Assembly: GCA_028723525.1 (NCBI GenBank)
Contig: JAQYET010000076.1
Location: 1 to 64,000, forward strand
Direction of reading: 5' to 3'
Source: Prevotellaceae bacterium
GTDB lineage: Bacteria > Bacteroidota > Bacteroidia > Bacteroidales > Bacteroidaceae
Length of the DNA stretch: 64,000 nucleotides
Below, in pieces: positions 42,109 through 51,054 of the stretch. Every line of letters starts with the position of its first letter. Within the stretch, counting starts at the first letter, position 1. A program made the position numbers and the translations under genes. The notes beneath the pieces are model-generated. The model ran no database searches. It had not been told where the DNA came from and worked only from the letters and a program-made list of their open reading frames with translations.

Positions 42109-43791
42109 TCATGCCTCTTGGCTGATTTGGTCGCTGTAGAGGAAACGCTTGATACTCTTCTTGGGCGTCTTCTCGAACTCCTCCTCGTGGATTATTATTG
42201 CCGAAATCTTGCTGTATGAAGGCATGGCGTTGTTCAGTTCCTGCCGGTTTTGCTCCATGATGTTATCAAGGTCGTTCTTAGACAGCCCGAGGCTTTTTAT
42301 CTCCTCATAGTCGGGATGCACCAATCCGATGAGTTTCTCATCCCTCTGCACCACGATACTCTCTGTCACGAGCGGCATGGAATTGAGCTTATCCTCAATC
42401 TCTTCGGGATAAATGTTCTGACCGTTTGCCCCGAGCAGCATATTCTTGCTGCGCCCTTTTATAAACACGTTGCCGTTTTCATCCATCGTTCCGAGGTCTC
42501 CTGTGTGATACCAGCCTTCGCTGTCAATCACCTGCTTTGTGGCTTCCTCATTTTTGTAATATCCCAACATCACGTTCATTCCTCGTGCGAGTATTTCTCC
42601 GGGAACCGTTGCCGGCGAACTGCTGTCTATCTTCAGTTCCATGTTTCTCACCACTTTCCCGCAGCTACCAGGCACGAAATTGCGCCAGTCGCTGTAGCAA
42701 ATAATCGGCGCACACTCCGTTGCTCCATAGCCTACGGTATAGGGGAAGCCGATGTCGTGCATGAATTTTTCAACCTCTTGGTTGAAAGCCGCCCCACCGA
42801 TGATTACCTCGTAGAAGTTGCCTCCGAAAGCATTCACCACCTGTTCGCAAATCTTCTCTTTCACCTTCTTGCTTATCACCGGCATGTTGAGCAGCAGTTT
42901 CATGCGCTGGTTCTGTATTTTTGGAAACACCTTTTTCTTTATTATCTTCTCGATTACCAGCGGAACGGAAATCACTATCGAAGGTTTTATCTCATCGAAT
43001 GCCTGCGCAATTATTGCCGGTGACGGTGTTCTGGTAAGGTAGAATATGTGACAACCGTGCAGGAACTCGAAAATGAACTCGAACGACATGCCGTACATGT
43101 GTGCCATTGGCAGTATGCTGAGAGTGTTGGTCCCGCTCTTCACATGCCGGTTGCCGATAACATCCATAGCGAAATCGAAGTTGCTCCACAGTGCCCGGTA
43201 TGGAACCATCACCCCTTTCGAGAAACCTGTCGTGCCACTTGTGTAGTTTATCAGAGCCAGTTCGTCAGGCGACTGTTCCACATAGTAATTCACGTGCTCC
43301 TTACGGAAATACTTGGGATATTTTCGCCCGTATATTTCGTTCAGATGTTCGCGGGCGTATGTCAGTTTATCGGTGCGCGAGAGCACGAGCGAATAGTCCG
43401 GAATATAGATGATACCTTCAAGGTCGGGCATCTTTGTAGCATCGATGGTGGTAGCCATCACGTCGCCCACAAACAGGAGTTTTGCCTCGGAGTGATTTAC
43501 TATGTTGTGCACATGTTCGGGCATAAACTCGTGAAGTATCGGCACAGCCACCGCACCGTATGTCATGGTTGCGAGGAAAGCCACAGCCCAGTTGGCACTG
43601 TTGCGCCCGCATAATGCAATCTTGTCGCCTTTCACCACGCCACTGCTCTCAAACATGATATGCAGTTTCTCAATCTTGCGCGCTACATCCTTATATTGTA
43701 ATGTCACTCCTTTGTAATCAGTGAGGGCATCCCTGTCCCAATATTCTATAATGCTTTGCTGTATTATAGAATTCAACTTTGGTGTATCCAT
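42109..43791 (-). CDS. AMP-dependent long-chain acyl-CoA synthetase-like ligase
   Basis: A 560-residue adenylate-forming enzyme. ATG at 43791 gives MDTPKLNSIIQQSII; the frame continues to 43842 without support. Signature motifs: phosphate-binding loop INYTSGTTGFSKGVM (about 200), GYGATECAPII (about 345), GWYHTGDLG (about 425), and the C-terminal lysine region FEKTPKKSIKRF (near 545). The family activates fatty acids to acyl-CoA through acyl-AMP; substrate is not determinable. The gene stands alone with a strong promoter. Confidence 0.9.
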   Translation of the reverse strand: MDTPKLNSIIQQSIIEYWDRDALTDYKGVTLQYKDVARKIEKLHIMFESSGVVKGDKIALCGRNSANWAVAFLATMTYGAVAVPILHEFMPEHVHNIVNHSEAKLLFVGDVMATTIDATKMPDLEGIIYIPDYSLVLSRTDKLTYAREHLNEIYGRKYPKYFRKEHVNYYVEQSPDELALINYTSGTTGFSKGVMVPYRALWSNFDFAMDVIGNRHVKSGTNTLSILPMAHMYGMSFEFIFEFLHGCHIFYLTRTPSPAIIAQAFDEIKPSIVISVPLVIEKIIKKKVFPKIQNQRMKLLLNMPVISKKVKEKICEQVVNAFGGNFYEVIIGGAAFNQEVEKFMHDIGFPYTVGYGATECAPIICYSDWRNFVPGSCGKVVRNMELKIDSSSPATVPGEILARGMNVMLGYYKNEEATKQVIDSEGWYHTGDLGTMDENGNVFIKGRSKNMLLGANGQNIYPEEIEDKLNSMPLVTESIVVQRDEKLIGLVHPDYEEIKSLGLSKNDLDNIMEQNRQELNNAMPSYSKISAIIIHEEEFEKTPKKSIKRFLYSDQISQEA

Positions 43792-43850
43792 ATATGGTAT
43801 GTTCCTGTTTTCTAATATTGATATTATTGCACAATTACACAAATTCTGTG

Positions 43851-43882
43851 CAAAGGTAAGTTATTATTTGCTCATTTGCAAA
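43851..43882 (-). promoter_or_regulatory. promoter for the acyl-CoA ligase gene
   Basis: On the minus strand TTTG (43879-43882), 20 bases, TACCTTTG (43851-43858), 59 bases before the ATG. Confidence 0.8.
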
Positions 43883-44033
43883 TGTTTTGTGCATCATTTC
43901 GGTTTTCACCGGCATAATTATGCCTTATTTGTTGGAACATGAAAGAATTAGAACAATAAATCGGAAAAAACGAACAAAACAAGCCATTCGGCAAATGTGC
44001 AGGATTGCGTCTTAATGATTGCCGGTCGGCGTG

Positions 44034-45281
44034 CTATTCATATCTCATCGACTTCGCCGGATGTATGAACGAGACGAGGTAGCTTGGGGCGATGAGCGAG
44101 AGCACGCAAACGATCAGCGTGGCTGCGTTTATTGCCGCAATTATGTAGAAATCAAGCTCTACGGGGACAGTGCTGACATAATAAGTGGTGGGGTCGAGCG
44201 ACACCATTCCCGTGAAGTGCTGAAGCATGAGAAGCCCTATCCCAACGATGTTGCCCCACAGCATGCCGCGACCGATGATGAACACAGAGAACCAAAGGAA
44301 CGTGTGCCTGATGGTTTTGTTGCGTGCTCCGAGAGCCTTCATCAGTCCTATCATGTTGGTGCGCTCCAAAATGATGATGAGCAGACCCGAAATCATGGTG
44401 ATACCTGCCACGCATACCATCAGCGCGAGTATTATCCATACGTTCAGGTCGAGCAGGTCGAGCCACGTGAATATCTGCGGATTTACCTGTTCTATGGTCG
44501 CAGAAGAGTATGTCTGACCATATTTGTCGGTTGTCCTGTTAATCTTCCGCACCACGTTATCCTCCACCTCTGCCAGCCGGCTGTAGTCGTTGACTGTAAG
44601 TTCGGCACCGCTCGCTTGGTCGCTTTCCCAACCGTTGAGTTTCACCGAGGTATATAGGTCGCAGAAGCAGATGGTCTTGTCAAATTTCGTGAGGTTGGTC
44701 TGATAAATCCCCACTATGCTGAACCGCCTCGCCCTCACGTCGTTATTGTTGATGAAATAGGCAAAGACCTTGTCGCCGAGTTTCAGTCCGAGTTTGTCGG
44801 CGTTCATCTTCGATATGAGGATTTTGTTGCTGCCCGTTTCCGAACTGAACTTAGGTATCTCGCCCTCCAGCATGTTTTCGCTGATGAATGTGGTGTCGAA
44901 CTCCTCTGCCACACCCTTGAACATCACGCCCATGAAGTCGTTGTCGGTCTTCAGAATGCCCTGTTTCATGGCATATCTCTGCACATGCTTCACCCCGTTG
45001 ATACCCTTCAGTCTGTTCATCATGCTACTGTCCATGACGATAGGGTATGGGCGGTCGTCCTGCATGGCAAGGAAGTCTGTCACCACTATATGGCTGCCGA
45101 AGCCGATAGCCTTGTCTCTTATTGTGTGTTTGAAGCCCAGCACCACGCTGACGCTGACAATCATCACGGCAAGCCCTATTGCCACGCCGATTGTGGCAAT
45201 CCTTATAGCGGGGCGGCTCACCTGTCGTTTGTCGCCCTTGTCATTATATATCTTCCTTGCTATGTATAAAGCTAAGCTCAT
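44034..45281 (-). CDS. ABC transporter permease, LolC/LolE (FtsX/MacB) type
   Basis: A 415-residue inner-membrane protein with the Lol/FtsX layout: helix 1 (IATIGVAIGLAVMIVSVSVVLGF, about 30-50), a periplasmic domain (about 55-265), then three helices in the last 150 residues (VWIILALMVCVAGITMISGLLIIILERTN... and two more). The ILERTNMIGLMKALGA stretch is the coupling-helix motif toward the ATPase. Lipoprotein release is the likely role, by family. An upstream in-frame ATG at 45296 overlaps the promoter's -7 box, so MSLALYIARKIYN at 45281 is preferred. No ATPase gene is adjacent. Confidence 0.85.
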   Translation of the reverse strand: MSLALYIARKIYNDKGDKRQVSRPAIRIATIGVAIGLAVMIVSVSVVLGFKHTIRDKAIGFGSHIVVTDFLAMQDDRPYPIVMDSSMMNRLKGINGVKHVQRYAMKQGILKTDNDFMGVMFKGVAEEFDTTFISENMLEGEIPKFSSETGSNKILISKMNADKLGLKLGDKVFAYFINNNDVRARRFSIVGIYQTNLTKFDKTICFCDLYTSVKLNGWESDQASGAELTVNDYSRLAEVEDNVVRKINRTTDKYGQTYSSATIEQVNPQIFTWLDLLDLNVWIILALMVCVAGITMISGLLIIILERTNMIGLMKALGARNKTIRHTFLWFSVFIIGRGMLWGNIVGIGLLMLQHFTGMVSLDPTTYYVSTVPVELDFYIIAAINAATLIVCVLSLIAPSYLVSFIHPAKSMRYE

Positions 45282-45293
45282 CTCTACGGTTTG

Positions 45294-45325
45294 CAAAATT
45301 ACGATTTATTGCATGAAACACCAAA
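45294..45325 (-). promoter_or_regulatory. promoter for the LolE-type gene (decides the start)
   Basis: On the minus strand TTTG (45322-45325), 20 bases, TAATTTTG (45294-45301). Transcription would begin around 45287, leaving a leader of about six bases before the ATG at 45281. Confidence 0.7.
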
Positions 45326-45456
45326 TTTTGTACTCCGTTTTTATCGCATCTGCCGGAATTATCAATACGGTTGTTAGCCCTCTGCCGGTCATTTGATGCC
45401 CTCACATCCCCCGAAAGATAATCATCCGGCAGCCGACAGCAAACATGCAGCGTTGT

Positions 45457-45537
45457 AAAATCGGCGATTTTGCAAACCAATTTCGGCGGTTTTACTGAGC
45501 AATTTCGCCGATTTTGGTTTGCAATTTCGCCGATTTT
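45457..45537. repeat. 22-bp-period palindromic array, copy 4 (4 cores)
   Basis: Cores start at 45457, 45479, 45501 and 45523: AAAATCGGCGATTTT, AATTTCGGCGGTTTT, AATTTCGCCGATTTT, AATTTCGCCGATTTT. Located in the 382-bp gap 45282-45663 between htpG's 3' end and the LolE-type gene, both on the minus strand. No gene is seen elsewhere in that gap. Confidence 0.92.
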
Positions 45538-45606
45538 GGTTTTCCGCAGAGTGTCAATGCCTTTGCATTATGCCATGAATGAGAGGGGCGGGCGGCATAT
45601 ATGACA

Positions 45607-45643
45607 AAGCCCCCGGAAGCAGAACATTAACTTCCGGGGGCTT
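45607..45643 (-). terminator. terminator after htpG
   Basis: AAGCCCCCGGAAG (45607-45619) pairs perfectly with CTTCCGGGGGCTT (45631-45643) around an 11-base loop, 20 bases after the htpG stop on the minus strand. The T-tract is weak. Confidence 0.8.
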
Positions 45644-45663
45644 AAAAGGATATTGCAAGTTGG

Positions 45664-47718
45664 TTATTTAATCAGGTCTATGCTGCGTTTGAGGAACTTG
45701 TCGAGCGCTGCACCCTTCAGCATACCGTTCTGCAGGAGTGCGAGGTCGATGAGTTGATGCAGTATGTCGTTGTCTTTCGCGTAGTCGGCTATTATCTGCC
45801 GTTTCTTGGAGCGTTGCTCCTCGATGGCCTTCTGCGTGTTGCTGATGTCGTCTTTCTCCTCCTGCGTAACCTCTTCAGGCTTCTTCTTGTCCTGCTCTTG
45901 GCGCAAAGCGGCGAGGCGGGCCTCCTGTCCTTTAATCTCGCTTGCTATGGGTTTCAGTTCGGCTGCGGTTTTTTCCGTCTCGTCTTCGAGCACCTTCTTT
46001 ATCAGCGGATGGTCGCTGTTGAGCACCAGACTGTAGGCATCGGGCATCTCGGCATAGAACGCCATGCCCTGCTGATAGCGCGAAATGTCTTTCATTCGGC
46101 GCATATATTCGCTCTGTGTTATGAGCAGCGGAGCGGCACTCTCTCCCATAGCCTGCACGTCAACATAAAATTCTGTCTTCTCGATGCTTGGCATCTGCGA
46201 GCGGAAAGCCTGTGACAGATTGTCAGCGGTGTCAGCGTCGAGGGTCTGTTTCGGTTCGTTGTTTTTCACGATGAGTCGTTCTATTATGTCGGAATCCACT
46301 CGTGTGAAGCGTGATTTTTCAAATTTCTGCTCGAGCATCGACACCGCCGGCGTATCCAGTTGCCCGTCCATCAGGATTACGCTGTAACCCTTCTGCCGCG
46401 CAGCCTCGATGTAGGTGTATTGCTCCTCCTTGTTGTTGGTGTAGAGATATACGAGAGTTCCGTCATTATCGGTCTGTGTGTCTTTTATCAAGGTCTTGTA
46501 TTCCTCGAAAGTATAGTACTTCCCGTCAACGTCTTTCAGCAACGAGAACTCCTTTGCGCGGTCGTAGAAGTCCTCCTGCGAGAGCATTCCGTAGTTTATG
46601 AAAATCTTCAAGTCGTCCCACTTCTCCTCATATTCCTTGCGGTCGTTCTTGAATATCGAGGCGAGCCTGTCGGCAACCTTCTTCGTGATATACGTTGAAA
46701 TCTTCTTCACGTCGCGGTCGCTCTGCAGATAACTCCTGCTCACGTTAAGCGGAATATCCGGCGAGTCTATTACTCCGTGCAGCAGAGTGAGGAAGTCGGG
46801 CACTATGCCCTCCACTTGGTCTGTCACGAAAACCTGATTGCAATAGAGCTGAATTTTGTTGCGTTGTATCTCGATGTTGCTTTTTATTCGTGGGAAATAG
46901 AGTATTCCGGTGAGGTTGAACGGATAGTCAACGTTGAGGTGTATCCAGAACAAAGGCTCGTCGTGCATCGGGTACAGCGTGCGATAGAAGTCTTTGTAGT
47001 CCTCGTCTTTCAGCGTGCTCGGAGCCTTTGTCCACAGCGGTTCCACGTTGTTTATGATGTGGTCTTTGTCGGTATCCACCTGCTTACCGTCCTTCCACTC
47101 CGTCTCTTTGCCGAAAGCGATGGGCACAGGCATGAACTTGCAGTATTTCTGCAGCAATGTTTCAATCTGATGTTTCTCAAGATACTCCTTGCAGTCGTCG
47201 TCGATGTATAGCACGATGTCTGAACCGCGGTCTTCCTTTTCGGCATCCTCGATGGTAAATTCCGGTGAGCCGTCGCACGACCATTTCACTGCCTTTGCAC
47301 CCTCTTTATAACTTTTGGTGATTATCTCCACCTTCTTCGACACCATGAACGACGAGTAGAAACCGAGTCCGAAGTGCCCGATAATGGCGTTTGCAGAGTC
47401 CTTGTATTTGTCGAGGAAGTCGGTAACGCCCGAAAAGGCAATCTGGTTTATGTATTTGTCTATCTCCTCCTCGGTCATTCCTATGCCTCGGTCGCTGATT
47501 GTGAGCGTGCCTTTCTCGGTGTCTATTTGCACCTTGACGGCAAGTTCTCCGAGCTCACCTTTGAAGTCGCCCTTGTCTGCGAGCGTCTTCAGTTTCTGCG
47601 TAGCATCGACTGCGTTGCTTACCATTTCGCGCAGGAATATCTCATGATCCGAATACAAGAACTTTTTTATCACGGGGAAAATGTTCTCTGTCGTAACCCC
47701 AATGTTTCCTTTTTGCAT
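45664..47718 (-). CDS. htpG: molecular chaperone HtpG (bacterial Hsp90)
   Basis: A 684-residue cytosolic chaperone. ATG at 47718 gives MQKGNIGVTTENIFPVIKKF, the family start; the frame is open to 47796 without support. The GHKL ATPase domain shows EMVSNAVDATQKL (N-motif, about 36-42), DRGIGMT (about 85) and GHFGLGFYSSFMVS (about 115-128). The middle domain carries the conserved IDSPDIPLNVSRSYLQ segment with the catalytic Arg. The charged stretch near 590 (QDKKKPEEVTQEEKDD) lengthens the C-terminal region relative to E. coli (624 residues), common in this phylum. Single-gene unit. Confidence 0.97.
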   Translation of the reverse strand: MQKGNIGVTTENIFPVIKKFLYSDHEIFLREMVSNAVDATQKLKTLADKGDFKGELGELAVKVQIDTEKGTLTISDRGIGMTEEEIDKYINQIAFSGVTDFLDKYKDSANAIIGHFGLGFYSSFMVSKKVEIITKSYKEGAKAVKWSCDGSPEFTIEDAEKEDRGSDIVLYIDDDCKEYLEKHQIETLLQKYCKFMPVPIAFGKETEWKDGKQVDTDKDHIINNVEPLWTKAPSTLKDEDYKDFYRTLYPMHDEPLFWIHLNVDYPFNLTGILYFPRIKSNIEIQRNKIQLYCNQVFVTDQVEGIVPDFLTLLHGVIDSPDIPLNVSRSYLQSDRDVKKISTYITKKVADRLASIFKNDRKEYEEKWDDLKIFINYGMLSQEDFYDRAKEFSLLKDVDGKYYTFEEYKTLIKDTQTDNDGTLVYLYTNNKEEQYTYIEAARQKGYSVILMDGQLDTPAVSMLEQKFEKSRFTRVDSDIIERLIVKNNEPKQTLDADTADNLSQAFRSQMPSIEKTEFYVDVQAMGESAAPLLITQSEYMRRMKDISRYQQGMAFYAEMPDAYSLVLNSDHPLIKKVLEDETEKTAAELKPIASEIKGQEARLAALRQEQDKKKPEEVTQEEKDDISNTQKAIEEQRSKKRQIIADYAKDNDILHQLIDLALLQNGMLKGAALDKFLKRSIDLIK

Positions 47719-47810
47719 GATTTTATACTTTATGAATTGACTTCTGTTATGCTCTTTTACAAAAGTCGTGCCAAACTCTCGTAAGGCGTTCTGCATACTG
47801 CATCTAACGA

Positions 47811-47850
47811 AAAAGTCCCTGCCTGCACGGTAAGAGTGCAGACAGGGACA
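47811..47850 (-). terminator. terminator after pepD
   Basis: Arms 47815-47828 and 47836-47849 pair over 14 positions with one mismatch around a 7-base loop; on the minus strand TTTTTC follows. Confidence 0.85.
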
Positions 47851-47883
47851 TGCTGTTAGTGTTTTTTTGCCTTGCGGCGTGTA

Positions 47884-49338
47884 TTATTCCGGAATACTCT
47901 TGAGTATTGCGAGCAGGTGATCCCAGACCATCTGAACCGTCGGAATGTGCAGACGCTCGTCGGGAGAGTGCACTCCGCGCAGCGTGGGACCGAATGAAAC
48001 CATGTCGAGGTTGGGGTATTTCTCTGAGAAAAGACCGCACTCCAAGCCTGCGTGAATACCGAGAACTTTAGGTTCTTTGCCGAAGAGCTCCTTGTATTTC
48101 TCCACTACTATGGCTGTGAGTTTGCTGTCGGGGTTCATCTTCCAAGCAGGATATCCGTCGCCCTGAACCACCTCTGCTCCTGCGAGTTGGAACAACGCCT
48201 TTATCGTGGCAGCCTGATTGTCGAGCGCGCTCATCACGTTGCTGCGCTGTGAAGAAACGATAGTCACTGCGGTGTCGGCGGTTTCAACGCTTGCAACGTT
48301 GTTCGATGTCTCCACCATCCATGCGAGAGCCTCGTCCTGACACATTGCAAACACGCCGTTGTCAACAGCCTGCAGTGCGCGGATAAGCCTTGTAGAGGTC
48401 TCAAGCGGAAGCACTTTCTCGCTCTCTGCGCTCTCAAGTGCGAACTGCATCGACTTCTCCGTAACGTGGTATTCCTCTTCTACCTCTGCGGCGAATACGT
48501 TCCAGTCTGCCTTTACATTTTCTTTAACTTCTGCCGGAACGCCGAATATTGCCACACCGTCGCGTGGGATTGCGTTGTGCAGTTTGCCCGCGTTGTAACT
48601 TGCGAGGCGCAGACCGTACTTCTCCTGAACGAGGTAGAGGAAGCGTGCTACTATCTTCAGTGCGTTGCCTCGCTTCTTGTTGATGTCGTCGCCGGAGTGT
48701 CCTCCCACAAGCCCTTTCAGCGAAGCTTTCATGAAGAAAAGCCCTGCCGGAGCATCCTCTTTCTCGAAACGGAACGTTGCGGTGGTGTTTCTGCCGCCCG
48801 CACAGGAAACGAATATCTGTCCTTCGTCCTCAGAGTCGAGGTTTATAAGCATGTCGCCGGTCATGAAGCCGGGCTTCATTCCCTCGGCACCGGTCAGTCC
48901 TGTCTCTTCGTCGCGTGTGAAAACGCATTCCAGCGGACCATGTTCTATGTCGTTGCTGTCGAGTATCGCCATTTCGATAGCACACCCGATACCGTCGTCG
49001 GCACCAAGTGTTGTGCCCTTAGCCTTCATCCATTCACCATCCACATAAGTCTGTATCGGGTCGTTGTCGAAGTCGAAATCTATATCGACAAGCTTCTCAC
49101 AAACCATGTCCATGTGGCTCTGCAGGATTACGGTCTTCTTCTTCTCGTAGCCCGGTGTTGCCCCTTTGCGGATGATAACATTGCCGGTTTCATCCACTTC
49201 GGTCTCCAAACCGCGTTCTTCACCAAACTTTTTCAGATACTCGATAATCTTTTCCTCGCGCTTTGATGGGCGTGGAATTTGATTGATTTTTGCGAATTGC
49301 TCAAATACGCAAGCGGGTTTTAACTCACTTTTATTCAT
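47884..49338 (-). CDS. pepD: cytosol non-specific dipeptidase (aminoacyl-histidine dipeptidase)
   Basis: A 484-residue zinc enzyme of peptidase family M20C that cleaves dipeptides. Metal and catalytic motifs: LQSHMDMV (His-x-Asp, about 73-78), TLGADDGIG (bridging Asp, about 112), RDEETGLTGAEG (general base Glu and metal Glu, about 142-146), LNLDSED (about 168) and a C-terminal HSPDERLHI. GGHSGDDI marks the dimerisation domain. Length matches E. coli PepD (485). Start MNKSELKPACVFEQF at 49338. Divergent from the small membrane protein operon. Confidence 0.96.
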   Translation of the reverse strand: MNKSELKPACVFEQFAKINQIPRPSKREEKIIEYLKKFGEERGLETEVDETGNVIIRKGATPGYEKKKTVILQSHMDMVCEKLVDIDFDFDNDPIQTYVDGEWMKAKGTTLGADDGIGCAIEMAILDSNDIEHGPLECVFTRDEETGLTGAEGMKPGFMTGDMLINLDSEDEGQIFVSCAGGRNTTATFRFEKEDAPAGLFFMKASLKGLVGGHSGDDINKKRGNALKIVARFLYLVQEKYGLRLASYNAGKLHNAIPRDGVAIFGVPAEVKENVKADWNVFAAEVEEEYHVTEKSMQFALESAESEKVLPLETSTRLIRALQAVDNGVFAMCQDEALAWMVETSNNVASVETADTAVTIVSSQRSNVMSALDNQAATIKALFQLAGAEVVQGDGYPAWKMNPDSKLTAIVVEKYKELFGKEPKVLGIHAGLECGLFSEKYPNLDMVSFGPTLRGVHSPDERLHIPTVQMVWDHLLAILKSIPE

Positions 49339-49351
49339 TATTCAATATAAA

Positions 49352-49383
49352 TTTGTGTGTTTTACAAAAATTCATTATCTTTG
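49352..49383 (+). promoter_or_regulatory. promoter for the 49429-ompH pair
   Basis: TTTG (49352-49355), 20 bases, TATCTTTG (49376-49383), 45 bases before the ATG at 49429. Confidence 0.8.
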
Positions 49384-49428
49384 CAGCGCAAACAGAAATA
49401 TGCGCTTTCACGTGCAAAAGTAATAAAA

Positions 49429-49659
49429 ATGGTTGAAACTCTTGTGCCAACAGTGTTAATAATTGCTATTTGTTTAGCATTATTAAGTGTTAAGGTGCTT
49501 TTCAAAAGGAAAGGTGCGTTCCGGTCGCAGCATATCCATGACAGTGCGGCTATGCGCAAGCTGGGCATCCATTGTGTGATAGACCAAGACCGGGAGGCAA
49601 GGCTCGGCGCGGAAAAAACAGAAATGATAAGAAACAGAATAAAAAATAAAACAGAATGA
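49429..49659 (+). CDS. small membrane protein, unknown function
   Basis: A 76-residue protein with one membrane helix (LVPTVLIIAICLALLSVKVLF, about 4-24) and a basic cytoplasmic tail (KRKGAFRSQHIHDSAAMRKLGIHCVIDQDREARLG). ATG at 49429 is chosen because the promoter lies at 49352-49383 and upstream in-frame ATG at 49357 overlaps it. Its stop overlaps the start of the next gene as ATGA, so the two are coupled. I do not recognise a characterised family; small proteins of this kind before OmpH-like genes are familiar in Bacteroidota genomes. Confidence 0.75.
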   Translation: MVETLVPTVLIIAICLALLSVKVLFKRKGAFRSQHIHDSAAMRKLGIHCVIDQDREARLGAEKTEMIRNRIKNKTE

Positions 49660-50261
49660 AAAAGAACTTTTTCCTTGTCATGGCGGCAGCAGTTGCCTTG
49701 ACAGCATGCAACAATGAGGGCAAGACCGGCGAACAGAAGGCTGACGCCCCGGGAGGTCCGGAACTGAAGATTGCATACGTGGACATAGAAGAACTTGACT
49801 CTACTTATAACTTCTGCAAAGATTTCAAGGCGGAGTTCGAGAAGAAAAGCAAGAACGCAGACAACACCCTGAACCAGAAAGGACAGGCTCTGCAAAATCA
49901 GGCGGCACAGTTCCAACAGAACCTTCAGAGCAACAAATACACCCAGCAGCAGGCACAGTCGGTGAATGCGAGCCTTCAGAAGCAACAGGCGGACCTGCAA
50001 CAGTTGCAGCAGAGACTCGCTGCCGAACTGCAGGCAGAGTCGGAGAACTACAGCAAAGCACTCCGTGACAGCGTTCAGCACTTCCTTGCAAAATATAATA
50101 AGGATAAGAAATACTCCATAATACTAAGTAAGGCGGGCGACAATGTGCTGTATAGCGACCCCTCGCTGAACATCACCAAAGAGGTGGTTGCCGGTCTGAA
50201 CAAGGCTTACAAGCCTGCAGCAAAGGCATCAGAGTCGGCAAAGGCTGAAAGCAAGAAGTAA
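49656..50261 (+). CDS. OmpH/Skp-like lipoprotein
   Basis: A 201-residue protein with lipoprotein signal MKKNFFLVMAAAVALTAC (Cys18) and an OmpH-type body: IAYVDIEELDSTYNF, a long coiled coil rich in Gln, Lys and Ala (about 60-135), and KKYSIILSKAGDNVLYSDPSLNITKEVVAGLN, typical of the Skp/OmpH family of periplasmic chaperones for outer-membrane proteins. The Lys/Ala/Ser-rich tail has low complexity. A lipid anchor differs from E. coli Skp, which is soluble. A weak hairpin (50282-50328) follows. Confidence 0.9.
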   Translation: MKKNFFLVMAAAVALTACNNEGKTGEQKADAPGGPELKIAYVDIEELDSTYNFCKDFKAEFEKKSKNADNTLNQKGQALQNQAAQFQQNLQSNKYTQQQAQSVNASLQKQQADLQQLQQRLAAELQAESENYSKALRDSVQHFLAKYNKDKKYSIILSKAGDNVLYSDPSLNITKEVVAGLNKAYKPAAKASESAKAESKK

Positions 50262-50281
50262 TCCTTGCTTATGGTTTTGTG

Positions 50282-50328
50282 ATTTAGGAGTTATAAGTAT
50301 GCCCCTGCATCCTTTGTAACTCCTAAAT
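50282..50328 (+). terminator. probable terminator after the OmpH-like gene
   Basis: Arms 50282-50296 and 50314-50328 pair over 15 bp with one wobble around a 17-base loop; no strong T-tract. Confidence 0.55.
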
Positions 50329-50391
50329 CATTTCCATACATATCACCGTTCATCGCTCACCTTTCATCGCTCATCATTCTCCCTCACTGCC

Positions 50392-51027
50392 ATGACCCGC
50401 AGCTCACGTTACGACTATATACTCGGTTATTACTCCGAAAAGATGCCTCACGTTTCCACCGAACTCTGCTTCGGAAGCGTGTTCCAGTTGCTCGTTGCCA
50501 CCGTGCTCAGTGCGCAATGCACCGACAAACGCATCAACCAAGTGACCCCGGCACTCTTTCAACGCTATCCGGACGCTGCGGCAATGAGCAAGGCAGAGCC
50601 GGAGGATGTGCTCGAACTGATATCCAGTGTGAGCTACCCGAACTCCAAAGCGCAACATCTCGTGGGGCTGTCGCGAATGATAGTGAGCGACTTCGGAGGA
50701 GAAGTGCCCGCAGATATGGCAGAACTTGTGAAACTGCCCGGGGTGGGGCGCAAGACCGCCAACGTGGTGCAGGCTGTGGCTTTCGGTCGCTCGGCGATAG
50801 CGGTTGACACCCATGTCTATCGCGTCAGTCACCGGCTCGGTCTCGTTTCGCCAAAAGACAACACCCCGCTGAAGGTGGAACTTACGCTGAAAAAGAACAT
50901 CCCGGCAGACGTTCAGGCAGATGCACACCACTGGCTGTTGCTGCACGGCAGATATATATGCCGGAGCAGAAATCCGAAATGCGCCGAATGCCCCTTCGAG
51001 TCGTTCTGTCCTAAGGTGGGAGTGTGA
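50392..51027 (+). CDS. nth: endonuclease III
   Basis: A 211-residue DNA glycosylase/AP lyase that removes oxidised pyrimidines. Helix-hairpin-helix LPGVGRKTANVVQAVAFG (about 114-131) with the catalytic Lys; Asp in AVDTHVYRVSHRLGL (about 138) completes the active site. The 4Fe-4S ligands form C-x6-C-x2-C-x5-C in CRSRNPKCAECPFESFC near the C-terminus. Length matches E. coli Nth (211). Starts at MTRSSRYDYILGYY. DUF2461 gene follows by 27 bases. Confidence 0.97.
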   Translation: MTRSSRYDYILGYYSEKMPHVSTELCFGSVFQLLVATVLSAQCTDKRINQVTPALFQRYPDAAAMSKAEPEDVLELISSVSYPNSKAQHLVGLSRMIVSDFGGEVPADMAELVKLPGVGRKTANVVQAVAFGRSAIAVDTHVYRVSHRLGLVSPKDNTPLKVELTLKKNIPADVQADAHHWLLLHGRYICRSRNPKCAECPFESFCPKVGV

Positions 51028-51054
51028 CTTTACAATCAGAATAAAAAACCTACA

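Noticed and set aside
49359..49428. Longer start for the small membrane protein (ATG at 49357)
   Set aside because: That ATG lies between the -33 and -7 elements of its promoter.
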